Positions 31,987-39,947 of a stretch of 64,000 bases of DNA are shown one piece after another. This DNA is from DASUPK01 sp963695805 (GTDB lineage: Bacteria; Actinomycetota; Thermoleophilia; Solirubrobacterales; 70-9): assembly GCA_963695805.1 (NCBI GenBank), contig CAVOHV010000005.1, forward strand, positions 186,001 through 250,000, written 5' to 3'. The position numbers and the translations under genes are program-made. Position 1 is the stretch's first letter; each line of letters begins with the position of its first letter. The notes beneath the pieces were generated by a model, which was not told the origin of the DNA, did not search any database, and was given only the letters and a program-made list of their open reading frames with translations.

Positions 31987-34278
31987 CTAAGGGGCCGTTG
32001 CCGCCGCACCCTCGCCGCCCCGCTCGGGCGCCGGTGGAACGGAGGGGGCGGCTACTGGCCCCACCCGCGGAATCCATTCGAGCCAGCTCGGCAGGTACCA
32101 GTTCCAGTCGCCGAGCAGCGTCATCGAAGCGGGCAGCAGCACGGCCCGCACCAGGGTCGCGTCGATCAGCACCGCCACTCCGAGGCCCACGCCCAGCTCC
32201 TTGAAGATGACCAGCGACAGCGTTGCGAAGACGAGGAAGACGGCGATCATGACGATCGCGGCGCTGGTCACCACCCCGGCCGTGGTCTTGATCCCGTGCG
32301 CGACCGCGTCATTGGTCGACATGCCGCGGTCATAGGACTCGCGGATTCGGGTGAGGATGAAGACGTGGTAGTCCATCGACAACCCGAACAGCACCACGAA
32401 CAGGAATATCGGCATCCAGTTGATGATCGAGCCGGTCGAGTGGAAGTCCAGGAACGACTCGAAATGGCCGTCCTGGAAGATCCAGACGAGCACTCCGTAG
32501 GCGGCCCCGACGGAGAGCAGGTTGAGGATGATCGCCTTGATCGGGATGACGATCGAGCGGAAGGTGAAGAGCAGCAGCAGGAACGCGGTCCCCAGGACGA
32601 ACGCGAAGACGACCGGCACGTGTGACTTGGTGACGTCGGTCCAGTCCTTCGACCCCGCCGAGAAGCCCGTCACGTCGGCGCTGACTCCAGGCACGGCGCC
32701 CACCGTCGCCGGAATGATCCGGTCGCGCAGCTCGTTCACCGCGTCATACGAGCGCGAGTCGGTGCCGTCGCCGGTGATCGGGATGCTGACCGCGATGACG
32801 TTGGGGTCGGGATACGTGTCGAGGTTGACGGGCTCCGGCTTGAAAAGGGGACTGGCCGTGGCGCGATTCACCATCCCGGCGGTCCCGGCCCTGACTTGCG
32901 GCGTGATCCCGTTGTCCGAGGTGACCACGACCACGGCCGGAATTCCACCTCCTGGGAAGGCCTCCTGGATGCGGTTGTAGGTCTCGATCGAGGGGACGTC
33001 CTGCGGGAGCGACTCGACGCTCTGGTTCGCGGTGTGTAGACGGAACGCCGGCAGCGCGAGGAAGACGAGGAGCCCCGCGGCAAGGAGAAGAGCGATCACG
33101 GGGTACCGGAGCACCGGGTTCAGGATGCGGTTCCAGAACCTGCTTTCCCCGGCGTTCCACGCATGGTCCTTGATGATCGGCACCCCGCCCTTCTCGACGC
33201 GGTCTCCGAGCCACGAGAGGATCGCCGGCAGCACCGTCAGCGAGCCGACCAGAGCCACGGCGACGACCAGAATCGTGCCGGTGGCGAAGGACTCGAAGGT
33301 GGGGGTCCCGGCGAAGTACATCCCGGCCATCGCGATCATCACCGTGAAGCCGGAGACCATTACCGCACGCCCGGAAGTCGACGCCGCGGCGGCCAGTGAC
33401 GCACTCTCGCTGCGCCCGGCCTCGCGCTCCTCGCGCTCGCGGCGCAGGTAGAACATCGAGTAGTCGACGCCGACGGCGAGGCCGATCAGGAGGATCACCT
33501 CGTTGATCGAGGTGTCGACTCCGCCGATCAGGTGGCTGACCGGGCCCATGATGCCGATGGTCGCCATGACCGCGGTGAGCGCCAGCAGCAGCGGTATGGC
33601 GGCGGCCACCAGGGCCCCGAAGGCGAGCAGCAGAATGATCAGCGTCAACGGCAGGGACGTCTTCAGCGCCTTGCCGAAGTCGTCTGTGACGACCTTGTTG
33701 ATCTGCTGGTTGGTGCTGGCATCGCCGAATTCGCCGAGGGTGAAGCCCGGGTGCGCCTCCTGGGTTGCGTCGACGGCCGCGACCGCCGGCTTCACGCTGT
33801 CCATGACGTCGCTGTCCTTGCCGGCCAGCTGGTAGCGGAGCAGCGCCGAGTGCTGGTCGGCGGAGATCTGGCCCCCGTGGGCCGGGTCGTACGGGTTCTC
33901 GAAGTTCTGGGTGTCCGGGAGCGCTTCGAGCCTTCGCTGCACGTCCGCCACGACCGCGCGGAACTGGGGCTGGCCGGCCGTCGCGCTGGCGCTCTGGATC
34001 AGGACCATCTCCTGGGCGTACTCGGGGGCGGCATCCGCGATCGCCTGATCCGCTCGACCCGACTCGCCCACGCTGCCCTCGGTGTGCTCCAGCGCTCTGG
34101 TCCCGACGGCGGTTCCGATCGCGAGGGCGATGAAGACAAATGCGAGCCAGCCCCAGATGGCGAGCTTGCGATGCTGGGCGCTCCAGGCCCCGGCCCGGGC
34201 GGCAATCCCGCGGGGGGTCATCGGAGCGGTTGAATCTTCAGCTTTGGGACGAATGCGGCGCGAACTTGATTCCGCCAT
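31987..34278 (-). CDS. MMPL family RND transporter
   Basis: 763-residue RND-superfamily pump of the MMPL type, 12 TM helices in a 1+5+1+5 plan with two large extracellular loops (about 60-190 and 410-540). Family landmarks: GLAVGVDYSMFYLRREREE (helix 4 region with the Asp-Tyr pair), and in the second half LFGLSMDYHVFILTRIRESYDRG, with GIKTTAGVVTSAAIVMIAVF. Such pumps export lipids, siderophores or drugs using proton motive force. ATG 34278 has GGAGG 5 nt upstream. The C-terminal tail is Pro/Ala/Gly rich. Divergent from an XRE-cupin regulator with 113 bp between them, so regulation by it is plausible. Confidence 0.93.
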   Translation of the reverse strand: MAESSSRRIRPKAEDSTAPMTPRGIAARAGAWSAQHRKLAIWGWLAFVFIALAIGTAVGTRALEHTEGSVGESGRADQAIADAAPEYAQEMVLIQSASATAGQPQFRAVVADVQRRLEALPDTQNFENPYDPAHGGQISADQHSALLRYQLAGKDSDVMDSVKPAVAAVDATQEAHPGFTLGEFGDASTNQQINKVVTDDFGKALKTSLPLTLIILLLAFGALVAAAIPLLLALTAVMATIGIMGPVSHLIGGVDTSINEVILLIGLAVGVDYSMFYLRREREEREAGRSESASLAAAASTSGRAVMVSGFTVMIAMAGMYFAGTPTFESFATGTILVVAVALVGSLTVLPAILSWLGDRVEKGGVPIIKDHAWNAGESRFWNRILNPVLRYPVIALLLAAGLLVFLALPAFRLHTANQSVESLPQDVPSIETYNRIQEAFPGGGIPAVVVVTSDNGITPQVRAGTAGMVNRATASPLFKPEPVNLDTYPDPNVIAVSIPITGDGTDSRSYDAVNELRDRIIPATVGAVPGVSADVTGFSAGSKDWTDVTKSHVPVVFAFVLGTAFLLLLFTFRSIVIPIKAIILNLLSVGAAYGVLVWIFQDGHFESFLDFHSTGSIINWMPIFLFVVLFGLSMDYHVFILTRIRESYDRGMSTNDAVAHGIKTTAGVVTSAAIVMIAVFLVFATLSLVIFKELGVGLGVAVLIDATLVRAVLLPASMTLLGDWNWYLPSWLEWIPRVGPVAAPSVPPAPERGGEGAAATAP

Positions 34279-34369
34279 GCCGACCTCCGTGTTTCGACGC
34301 CATCCCGACCCTAGTCGGCGGATTCAGCGAACGCAACCCGCATTTCGATTCCTCGCCGGGCATACGAGC

Positions 34370-34385
34370 GTACGTGATAACGTAC
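34370..34385. promoter_or_regulatory. Palindromic operator candidate of the XRE-cupin regulator
   Basis: GTACGT-GATA-ACGTAC is a perfect 6-bp inverted repeat with a 4-bp spacer. It overlaps TAACGT (34378-34383), a -10 hexamer 8 nt before ATG 34392. Binding there would block transcription of the regulator-leuCD run, and perhaps affect the divergent MMPL gene. Confidence 0.55.
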
Positions 34386-34391
34386 AGACAC

Positions 34392-35006
34392 ATGAGCCCA
34401 ATCACCAGCGAGAGCAACGTCCGCGGCTCCACGGCCACCAGCGGAAATGGCGCAGTCGGCGACCGCGTGCGGAGCCTGCGCGAGGCGATGGACCTGTCGC
34501 TTCGGGACCTGGCCGAGCGCAGCGGCGTCAGCGCGCCGATGCTCTCCCAGGTGGAGCGCGGCGACACCAGCCCGACGCTGGCGGTCGCGCAGAAGATCGC
34601 CTCCGGGCTCGACCTGACGTTGTCGCAACTGCTGCGGCTGGACGAAGACCGCCACGTGGTTGTCGTCCGCTCGGGCAAGGGCAGGACCCGCCGGCGGCGC
34701 GGCCACAAGGTCGAGGAGCTCACCCCGCCCCTACCCGGACAGCGAGCGGACGTCTCCGTCCACACCCTGTCCCCGGGCGCCGCGACCGGCGCCCCCGACG
34801 ACCCGCCCGTGCATGAGCCCGGCAGCCGGGAGACGACGGTGGTGGTCGAGGGGACCGCGGAGCTCTTCATCGACGGCCGGCGGCACGAGCTCCGTGAGGG
34901 CGACAGCGTCACCTTCGACGCCGACCTGCCGCACCATTTCGAGAACAATGGCAAGACCGATGCCCGGCTGATCGCGGTGGTCGCCGCCGGGCTGAGGCGA
35001 GGCTAG
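34392..35006 (+). CDS. XRE-family regulator with C-terminal cupin domain
   Basis: 204-residue transcription factor. HTH_3 domain at about 23-78 (VRSLREAMDLSLRDLAERSGVSAPMLSQVERGDTSPTLAV is the core, quoted by position only: residues 27-66). A linker rich in Arg follows, then a cupin domain at about 120-200 (PPVHEPGSRETTVVVEGTAE, DSVTFDADLPHHFEN) that probably senses a small ligand. A long upstream frame exists, but ATG 34392 follows a -10 and operator. leuC starts 8 nt downstream, so this gene heads the leuCD operon and may link branched-chain amino acid supply to a metabolite. The ligand is unknown. Confidence 0.88.
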   Translation: MSPITSESNVRGSTATSGNGAVGDRVRSLREAMDLSLRDLAERSGVSAPMLSQVERGDTSPTLAVAQKIASGLDLTLSQLLRLDEDRHVVVVRSGKGRTRRRRGHKVEELTPPLPGQRADVSVHTLSPGAATGAPDDPPVHEPGSRETTVVVEGTAELFIDGRRHELREGDSVTFDADLPHHFENNGKTDARLIAVVAAGLRRG

Positions 35007-35014
35007 GAGGACCG

Positions 35015-36400
35015 ATGCCGAAGAGTCTCTTCGAGAAGATCTGGGAAGCGCACGAGGTCGACCGCGACCTGATCTACATCGACCTTCATCTGGTCCACGA
35101 GGTGACCTCGCCGCAGGCCTTCGACGGCCTGCGTCTTGCCGACCGGAAGGTCCGCCGACCCGACAAGACCCTGGCGACGGCCGACCACAACGTCCCCACC
35201 GACGGGACATCCGCCGCGCGGCTCATCGCGGATGAGCTCTCGCGCAAGCAGGTCGAGGCGCTGGAGAGCAACTGCGAGGAGTTCGGCATCCCGCTCTACT
35301 CGCTCGGGTCGGACCGCCGGGGGATCGTCCACGTGATCGGCCCCGAGCTCGGCGTCACGCAACCGGGCATGACGATCGTCTGCGGCGACTCCCACACCTC
35401 GACGCACGGTGCCTTCGGCGCGCTCGCCTTCGGAATCGGCACGTCGGAGGTCGAGCACGTGCTGGCGACCCAGTGCCTGGGCTCGCGCAAGCCGAGGACG
35501 ATGCGGATCAACTACTCAGGGGAACTCGGCTTCGGCGTCACCGCCAAGGACCTCATCCTGGCGACGATCGGCCGGCTCGGCGTCGGCGGCATGCAGGGAT
35601 ACGCGGTCGAATACGCGGGCGAGGCGATCCGCGCTCTCTCCATGGAGAATCGGATGACGATCTGCAACATGACGATCGAGGGCGGCGGCAGGGCCGGGAT
35701 GGTGGCTCCCGACGAGCGGACATTCGACTACGTGCGCGGCAAGCCCGGTGCGCCGGCTGATTTCGACGCTGCGGTGGAGCGCTGGCGCAAGCTCCCGACC
35801 GATGATGGAGCGAACTTCGACACCGAGGTCGAGATCGACGCCAGCGCGATCTCACCGATGGTCACCTGGGGGACGACCCCAGGCATGGTCGTCCAGGTGA
35901 CCGACGCCGTCCCGGACCCGGACCGGATGGACTCCCCCGCTGACCGCGAGGCCGCGCAGCGCGCGCTCGCCTACATGGACCTGCGGCCGGGAACCCCGAT
36001 GACGGACATCCCGCTCGACCGGATCTTCATCGGCTCGTGCACCAACTCGCGGATCTCCGACCTGCGCGAGGCGGCCTCGCTGGTCGACGGCCGCAAGATC
36101 TCTTCGAGCCTGCGCGGCATGGTCGTGCCGGGCTCTCAGCAGGTGAAGGCCGACGCGGAAGCCGAAGGCCTCGATGATGTATTCCGCTCGGCGGGATTCG
36201 AGTGGCGCGAGTCGGGCTGCTCCGCCTGCCTTGGGATGAACCCGGACATCCTGCAGCCGGGAGAGCGCTGCGCCTCGACCTCCAACCGAAACTTCGAGGG
36301 CCGCCAGGGCGCCGGCGGGCGAACCCACCTGGTCAGCCCGAAGATGGCGGCGGCCGCCGCAGTCGAGGGCCGCTTCGTCGACATCAGGGAGTGGACCTAG
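35015..36400 (+). CDS. leuC: 3-Isopropylmalate dehydratase large subunit
   Basis: 461-residue aconitase-family subunit carrying the 4Fe-4S cluster that isomerises 2- to 3-isopropylmalate. Seen: VHEVTSPQAFDGLR, ADHNVPT, VCGDSHTSTHGAFGALAFG, the cluster cysteines in IGSCTNSRISDLREAA (about 346) and GCSACLGMNPD (about 406 and 409), and ERCASTSNRNFEGRQG. ATG 35015 has AGGAGG 5 nt upstream. leuD follows after 2 nt. Normal length. Confidence 0.96.
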   Translation: MPKSLFEKIWEAHEVDRDLIYIDLHLVHEVTSPQAFDGLRLADRKVRRPDKTLATADHNVPTDGTSAARLIADELSRKQVEALESNCEEFGIPLYSLGSDRRGIVHVIGPELGVTQPGMTIVCGDSHTSTHGAFGALAFGIGTSEVEHVLATQCLGSRKPRTMRINYSGELGFGVTAKDLILATIGRLGVGGMQGYAVEYAGEAIRALSMENRMTICNMTIEGGGRAGMVAPDERTFDYVRGKPGAPADFDAAVERWRKLPTDDGANFDTEVEIDASAISPMVTWGTTPGMVVQVTDAVPDPDRMDSPADREAAQRALAYMDLRPGTPMTDIPLDRIFIGSCTNSRISDLREAASLVDGRKISSSLRGMVVPGSQQVKADAEAEGLDDVFRSAGFEWRESGCSACLGMNPDILQPGERCASTSNRNFEGRQGAGGRTHLVSPKMAAAAAVEGRFVDIREWT

Positions 36401-36402
36401 CC

Positions 36403-36966
36403 ATGGATGCGATCGAGATCATCGAGGGCAAGGTCGCCGTGCTCGACCGCCACGACGTCGACACCGACCAGATCATGCCCAAGCAGTTCCTGAAGCGGAC
36501 CGAGCGCACGGGCTACGGCGAGTTCCTCTTCTACGACTGGTTCCGATCGGGCGAGATCGAGCTCGAGGCGCACCCGATCCTGGTCGCGGGCCGGAACTTC
36601 GGCTCGGGATCCTCCCGCGAGCACGCCGTCTGGGGCCTCAAGGACTACGGATTCGATGCGGTGATCGCACCCTCGTTCTCGGACATCTTTTATTCCAACT
36701 GCACGAAGAACGGTCTGCTGCCGGTGATCCTCGACGAGGAGCACTGTCGCGCGGTCGCCGCGGCCGGCGAGGCGCGGATCGACCTCGACGACCAGACCGT
36801 CAACACGAAGGACGGCGTCTTCCAGTTCGAGATCGACGAGGAGATCAAGCACCGGCTCCGCAACGGGCTCGACGACGTGGCGCTCACGCTGCAGCGGGTG
36901 GATGCCATCGACGACTTCGAGGCCGCGGGCCGCGCCGACGCCGGCCCCGTGACCACCTCGCTGTGA
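36403..36966 (+). CDS. leuD: 3-Isopropylmalate dehydratase small subunit
   Basis: 187-residue swivel-domain subunit that pairs with LeuC. Seen: VDTDQIMPKQFLKRTERTGYG, AGRNFGSGSSREHAVWGLKDYG (by position, residues about 65-86), and FSDIFYSNCTKNGLLPV. A longer frame reaches into leuC, but ATG 36403 is 2 nt after the leuC stop and begins at the family N-terminus. The stop overlaps GTG 36963 of the next gene. Confidence 0.95.
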   Translation: MDAIEIIEGKVAVLDRHDVDTDQIMPKQFLKRTERTGYGEFLFYDWFRSGEIELEAHPILVAGRNFGSGSSREHAVWGLKDYGFDAVIAPSFSDIFYSNCTKNGLLPVILDEEHCRAVAAAGEARIDLDDQTVNTKDGVFQFEIDEEIKHRLRNGLDDVALTLQRVDAIDDFEAAGRADAGPVTTSL

Positions 36967-37743
36967 GCTCCGCGAGCCCCATGAACACCGGGCCCCGGGA
37001 GTGGGACGCTCAGACCTACGACCGCGTCTCCGATCCGCAGTATCACTGGGGTCTCGAGGTGCTCGACCGCCTGGAGCTGAAGGGCGACGAGTATGTGATG
37101 GACGCGGGCTGCGGCTCGGGCCGGGTTACCGCCAAGCTGCTGGAGAGGCTGCCCGATGGCCGCGTTCTCTGCGTCGACGCCTCTGAATCCATGATCGAGG
37201 TGGCCCGCGAGGCCCTCGGTGACCGCGCGGATTACCTGGTGACCGATCTGGCGGAGCTCGAGGTGGATGAGCCGGTCGACCTGATCTTCTCGACCGCGAC
37301 CTTCCACTGGCTCCCGGACCACGACCGGCTCTTCTCGAAGCCTGCACGCAGCGATCCGGCCGGGCGGCCGTTGGTCGCGCAATGCGGCGGCGCGGGGAAC
37401 GTCGCCGAGCACGCTAAGAACATCGTCGCCGTGGCGACCCGGCCGGAATTCGTCGAGCACTTCCAGGACATGTCAGATCATGTGGAACTTCGCCACCCCG
37501 GAGGAGACCGAGGAGCGCCTGAAGGGAGCAGGCTTCGACCAGGTGCGTTGCTGGCTCGAGAACAAGCCGGTGCAGCCGGAGGATCCCTATGCGTTCACGA
37601 CCACGGTGACCATGGGCCCGCACCTGGCCCAGCTGCCCGACGAGGACTGCGTCGCGCGTTCGCCGAGGCGGTGCTCGATCTCGAGGAGGAACCGCTGACG
37701 CTGAACTACGTCCGCCTCAACATCGACGCCCGGCCGTGCCTAG
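36963..37743 (+). pseudogene. Trans-aconitate methyltransferase-like gene, multiply frameshifted
   Basis: Class I SAM-dependent methyltransferase of the Tam type. The first 120 residues are intact: YDRVSDPQYHWGLEVLDRL, motif I VMDAGCGSGRVTAKLLE, ASESMIEVA, FSTATFHWLPDHD. After 37336 the frame shifts repeatedly. LHAAIRPGGRLVAQCGGAGN, then DMSDPWNFATPEETEERL, then DEELRRAFAEAVLDLEEE can each be read only by changing frame, and an extra G near 37733 hides the expected TAG at 37741-37743. At least five indels are needed in about 400 bp. It lies between leuD and leuB. The yeast homologue Tmt1 methylates 3-isopropylmalate, so a pathway link is possible. Confidence 0.7.
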
Positions 37744-38781
37744 GATCGCGCTCCTCCCGGGCGACGGCATCGGCCCCGAGATCGGGGCCGCTGCGAAGAG
37801 GGTCCTGGAGGCCCTCGGCGACTTCGAGATCGACGAGTACCCGATCGGCGGGCCTCGATCGACGAGCACGGGACCGCTCTGACCGACGAGGTGCTCGAGG
37901 CGTGCCGCTCAGGCTCGGACGCCGTGTTGCTCTGCGCCGTCGGCGGTCCGAAGTGGGACACGACCGATCCCGACAAGCCGCGCCCGGAGCAGGGCCTGCT
38001 CGGCCTGCGCAAGGGGCTCGGGCTGTTCGCGAATCTGCGTCCGGTGCGTCCGAGCGAGGCGCTGATCGAGGCCAGCCCGCTGCGGCACGAGCGGATCGAG
38101 GGCACGGACCTGCTCGTCGTCCGCGAGCTCACCGGCGGCATCTACTTCGGCGATTCGGGTCGGGACGGCGACAGCGCCCACGACGATTGCGCCTATACGG
38201 TCGAGGAGATCGAGCGGATCGCCCGGGTCGGCTTCGAGGCGGCGGGCGAGCGCCGGGGCAAGCTCACGTCGGTCGACAAGGCGAACGTGCTGGAGACCTC
38301 GCGGCTCTGGCGCGAAACCGTCACGAGGCTGGCGCCCGAGTACGAGGAGATCGAGCTCGACCACCTGCTGGTCGACAACGCCGCGATGCAGCTGGTCTCC
38401 CGGCCGGCCGAGTTCGATGTGCTGGTCACCGAGAACCTCTTCGGAGACATCCTGAGTGACGAGGCCGCGATGCTCACCGGCTCGCTGGGCATGCTGCCCT
38501 CGGCGAGCCTGGGGGAGAGCGGTCCCGGGCTGTACGAGCCGGTGCACGGCTCGGCCCCCGACATCGCCGGGACCGGCAAGGCCAACCCTCTGGCCACGCT
38601 GCTCTCCGTGGCGCTGATGCTTCGCTACGGGCTCGGGATGCACGGGGAGGCGGACCGCCTCGAGCGGGCGGTGGAAGCCGCTCTCGCCGAGGGACTCCGG
38701 ACCCCCGACCTGGCAGGCGGCGAGGGCACCCGCGAGGTGGGGACCGAAGAGATGACGGAGGCGGTGATCGCGCGCCTGTAG
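37736..38781 (+). CDS. leuB: 3-Isopropylmalate dehydrogenase (one frameshift)
   Basis: NAD-dependent enzyme oxidising 3-isopropylmalate, then decarboxylation to the leucine precursor. GTG 37736 opens PRIALLPGDGIGPEIGAAAKRVLEAL. The frame breaks at about 37850. The missing base in GGGCCTCG should give ASIDEHGTALTDEVLEACRSG and the rest is intact from 37860: LLCAVGGPKWD, LRKGLGLFANLRPVRP, ELTGGIYFGDSGRD, LLVDNAAMQLVSRP, TENLFGDILSDEAAMLTGSLGM, YEPVHGSAPDIAGTGKANP. A one-base homopolymer error is the likely cause, since the rest of the leucine pathway is intact. Confidence 0.88.
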
Positions 38782-38831
38782 GCAGGAATTCTGTTGCCCG
38801 GGGCCGTGCGCATCGTTCATACTGATCGCCC

Positions 38832-39833
38832 GTGGAGAAGGTCGAGCTGATCTGGAAGAACGGCGAGTTCGTCCCCTGGGACGAGGCGAATGTGCACGTC
38901 CTCAGCCACGGACTGCACTACGGGAGCGGAGTGTTCGAGGGAATCCGCTGCTACGACACGGAAATCGGCCCGGCGATCTTCCGCCACCAGGATCACCTCG
39001 ACCGCCTCGCCAAGTCAGCCGAGCTCTACTACCTGGAGCTTCCTCACTCGCTGGAGGAGATCCGCGAGGGCACCAAGGAGCTGATCCGCCGGAACGGGCT
39101 ACGCAGCTGCTACATCCGCCCGATCGCCTTCCGCGGCTATGGCGAGATGGGGCTGTATGCGAAGAGCGCCCCGGTCGACGTCTTCGTCGCGGTCTGGCCC
39201 TGGGGCGCATATCTCGGTGAGGAGGGCAAACAAAACGGCGTCAGGGCCAAGGTGTCGTCCTGGCGCCGGATCTCGGCGGCCGGACTGATTCCGCACGCGA
39301 AGGCCTCCGGCCAGTATCTGAACTCGATTCTCGCCAAGACCGAAAGCGCCAACGCCGGCTACGACGAGGCGATCCTTCTCGACGAGCGCGGCTTCGTCTG
39401 CGAGGGCTCCGGGGAGAACATCTACCTCGTCCGCGAGGGCGAGATCGTGACCCCCGGCCACACCTCGGCCATCCTCGATGGCATCAATCGCAGGTCGGTT
39501 CTCCAGATCGCCCGCGACCTCGGCTACACCGTGATCGAGCGCGATATCGCGCGCGCCGAGCTCTATCTCGCCGAGGAGGTCTTCCTCACCGGCACGGCTG
39601 CCGAACTCGTCCCTGTGCGTGAGGTCGACGACCACGACCTCGGCGGGCCGGGCGAGATCACCCAGGTGATCCAGGGCAAGTTCGAGGACGCGCTCTACGG
39701 CCGGCTGGAGGAGTACCGCGAGTGGCTCGACCCCGTGGGTGAGCCCACCGCCGAAGCTCCACGTGAGCCGACCCCTGCAGAGGTCGACGCCGACGAGGTG
39801 GGGGAACCGGCCTCCGGTACCCTGGGCTCCTGA
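38832..39833 (+). CDS. ilvE: Branched-chain amino acid aminotransferase
   Basis: 333-residue fold-type IV PLP enzyme, final transamination of leucine, isoleucine and valine. Seen: HVLSHGLHYGSGVFEGIRCY, RPIAFRGYGEMGLY, the PLP Lys in IPHAKASGQYLNSILAKTE, EAILLDERGFVCEGSGENIYLV and ILDGINRRSVLQIARDLGY. An acidic, proline-rich tail (about 300-333) extends beyond the domain. GTG 38832 has CATACT 8 nt upstream, a weaker match than other leaderless starts. 50 bp after leuB. Confidence 0.94.
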   Translation: MEKVELIWKNGEFVPWDEANVHVLSHGLHYGSGVFEGIRCYDTEIGPAIFRHQDHLDRLAKSAELYYLELPHSLEEIREGTKELIRRNGLRSCYIRPIAFRGYGEMGLYAKSAPVDVFVAVWPWGAYLGEEGKQNGVRAKVSSWRRISAAGLIPHAKASGQYLNSILAKTESANAGYDEAILLDERGFVCEGSGENIYLVREGEIVTPGHTSAILDGINRRSVLQIARDLGYTVIERDIARAELYLAEEVFLTGTAAELVPVREVDDHDLGGPGEITQVIQGKFEDALYGRLEEYREWLDPVGEPTAEAPREPTPAEVDADEVGEPASGTLGS

Positions 39834-39897
39834 TGCTGCACCGCTTCACAGGGCGAATTACGGGCACCGCGGCCGCCTAGCGGCGCGGCAACCGCAT

Positions 39898-39913
39898 GCC
39901 CCTGGACAGGGGC
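39898..39913 (+). promoter_or_regulatory. Hairpin in the cimA leader
   Basis: GCCCCT-GGAC-AGGGGC, a 6-bp stem with a 4-nt loop, 34 nt before the cimA ATG. The 114-nt spacer also holds a 15-codon ORF (39834-39881) that overlaps the ilvE stop and has only single Leu and Ile codons. Regulatory meaning uncertain. Confidence 0.3.
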
Positions 39914-39947
39914 TTCCCGTTCACCCTCGAAGCTAAGAAAGGCAGCA

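Noticed and set aside
31995..32016. Minus-strand GGCGAGGGTGC...GCAAC at the MMPL C-terminus, like the left and right ends of the palindromic element.
   Set aside because: The right end reads CAACGGCC, not CAACCCGTT, the stem does not form, and it encodes the ordinary Gly/Ala-rich tail.
34331..34345. ACGCAACCCGCATTT resembles the right end of the palindromic element.
   Set aside because: No GCGAGGGT left half or stem is present nearby.
37736..38781. leuB as a true pseudogene.
   Set aside because: Only one base is missing, every motif is intact on either side, and all other leucine genes are complete. A sequence error is likelier.
38818..38823. CATACT 8 nt before the ilvE GTG as a leaderless -10.
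   Set aside because: It lacks the first T of TANNNT, so I did not count it among the leaderless set.
39860..39947. GGGCACCGCGG in the cimA leader resembles the T-box AGGGTGGNACCGCG sequence.
   Set aside because: The 114-nt spacer is too short for stem I and the specifier loop, and the core GGTGG is missing.
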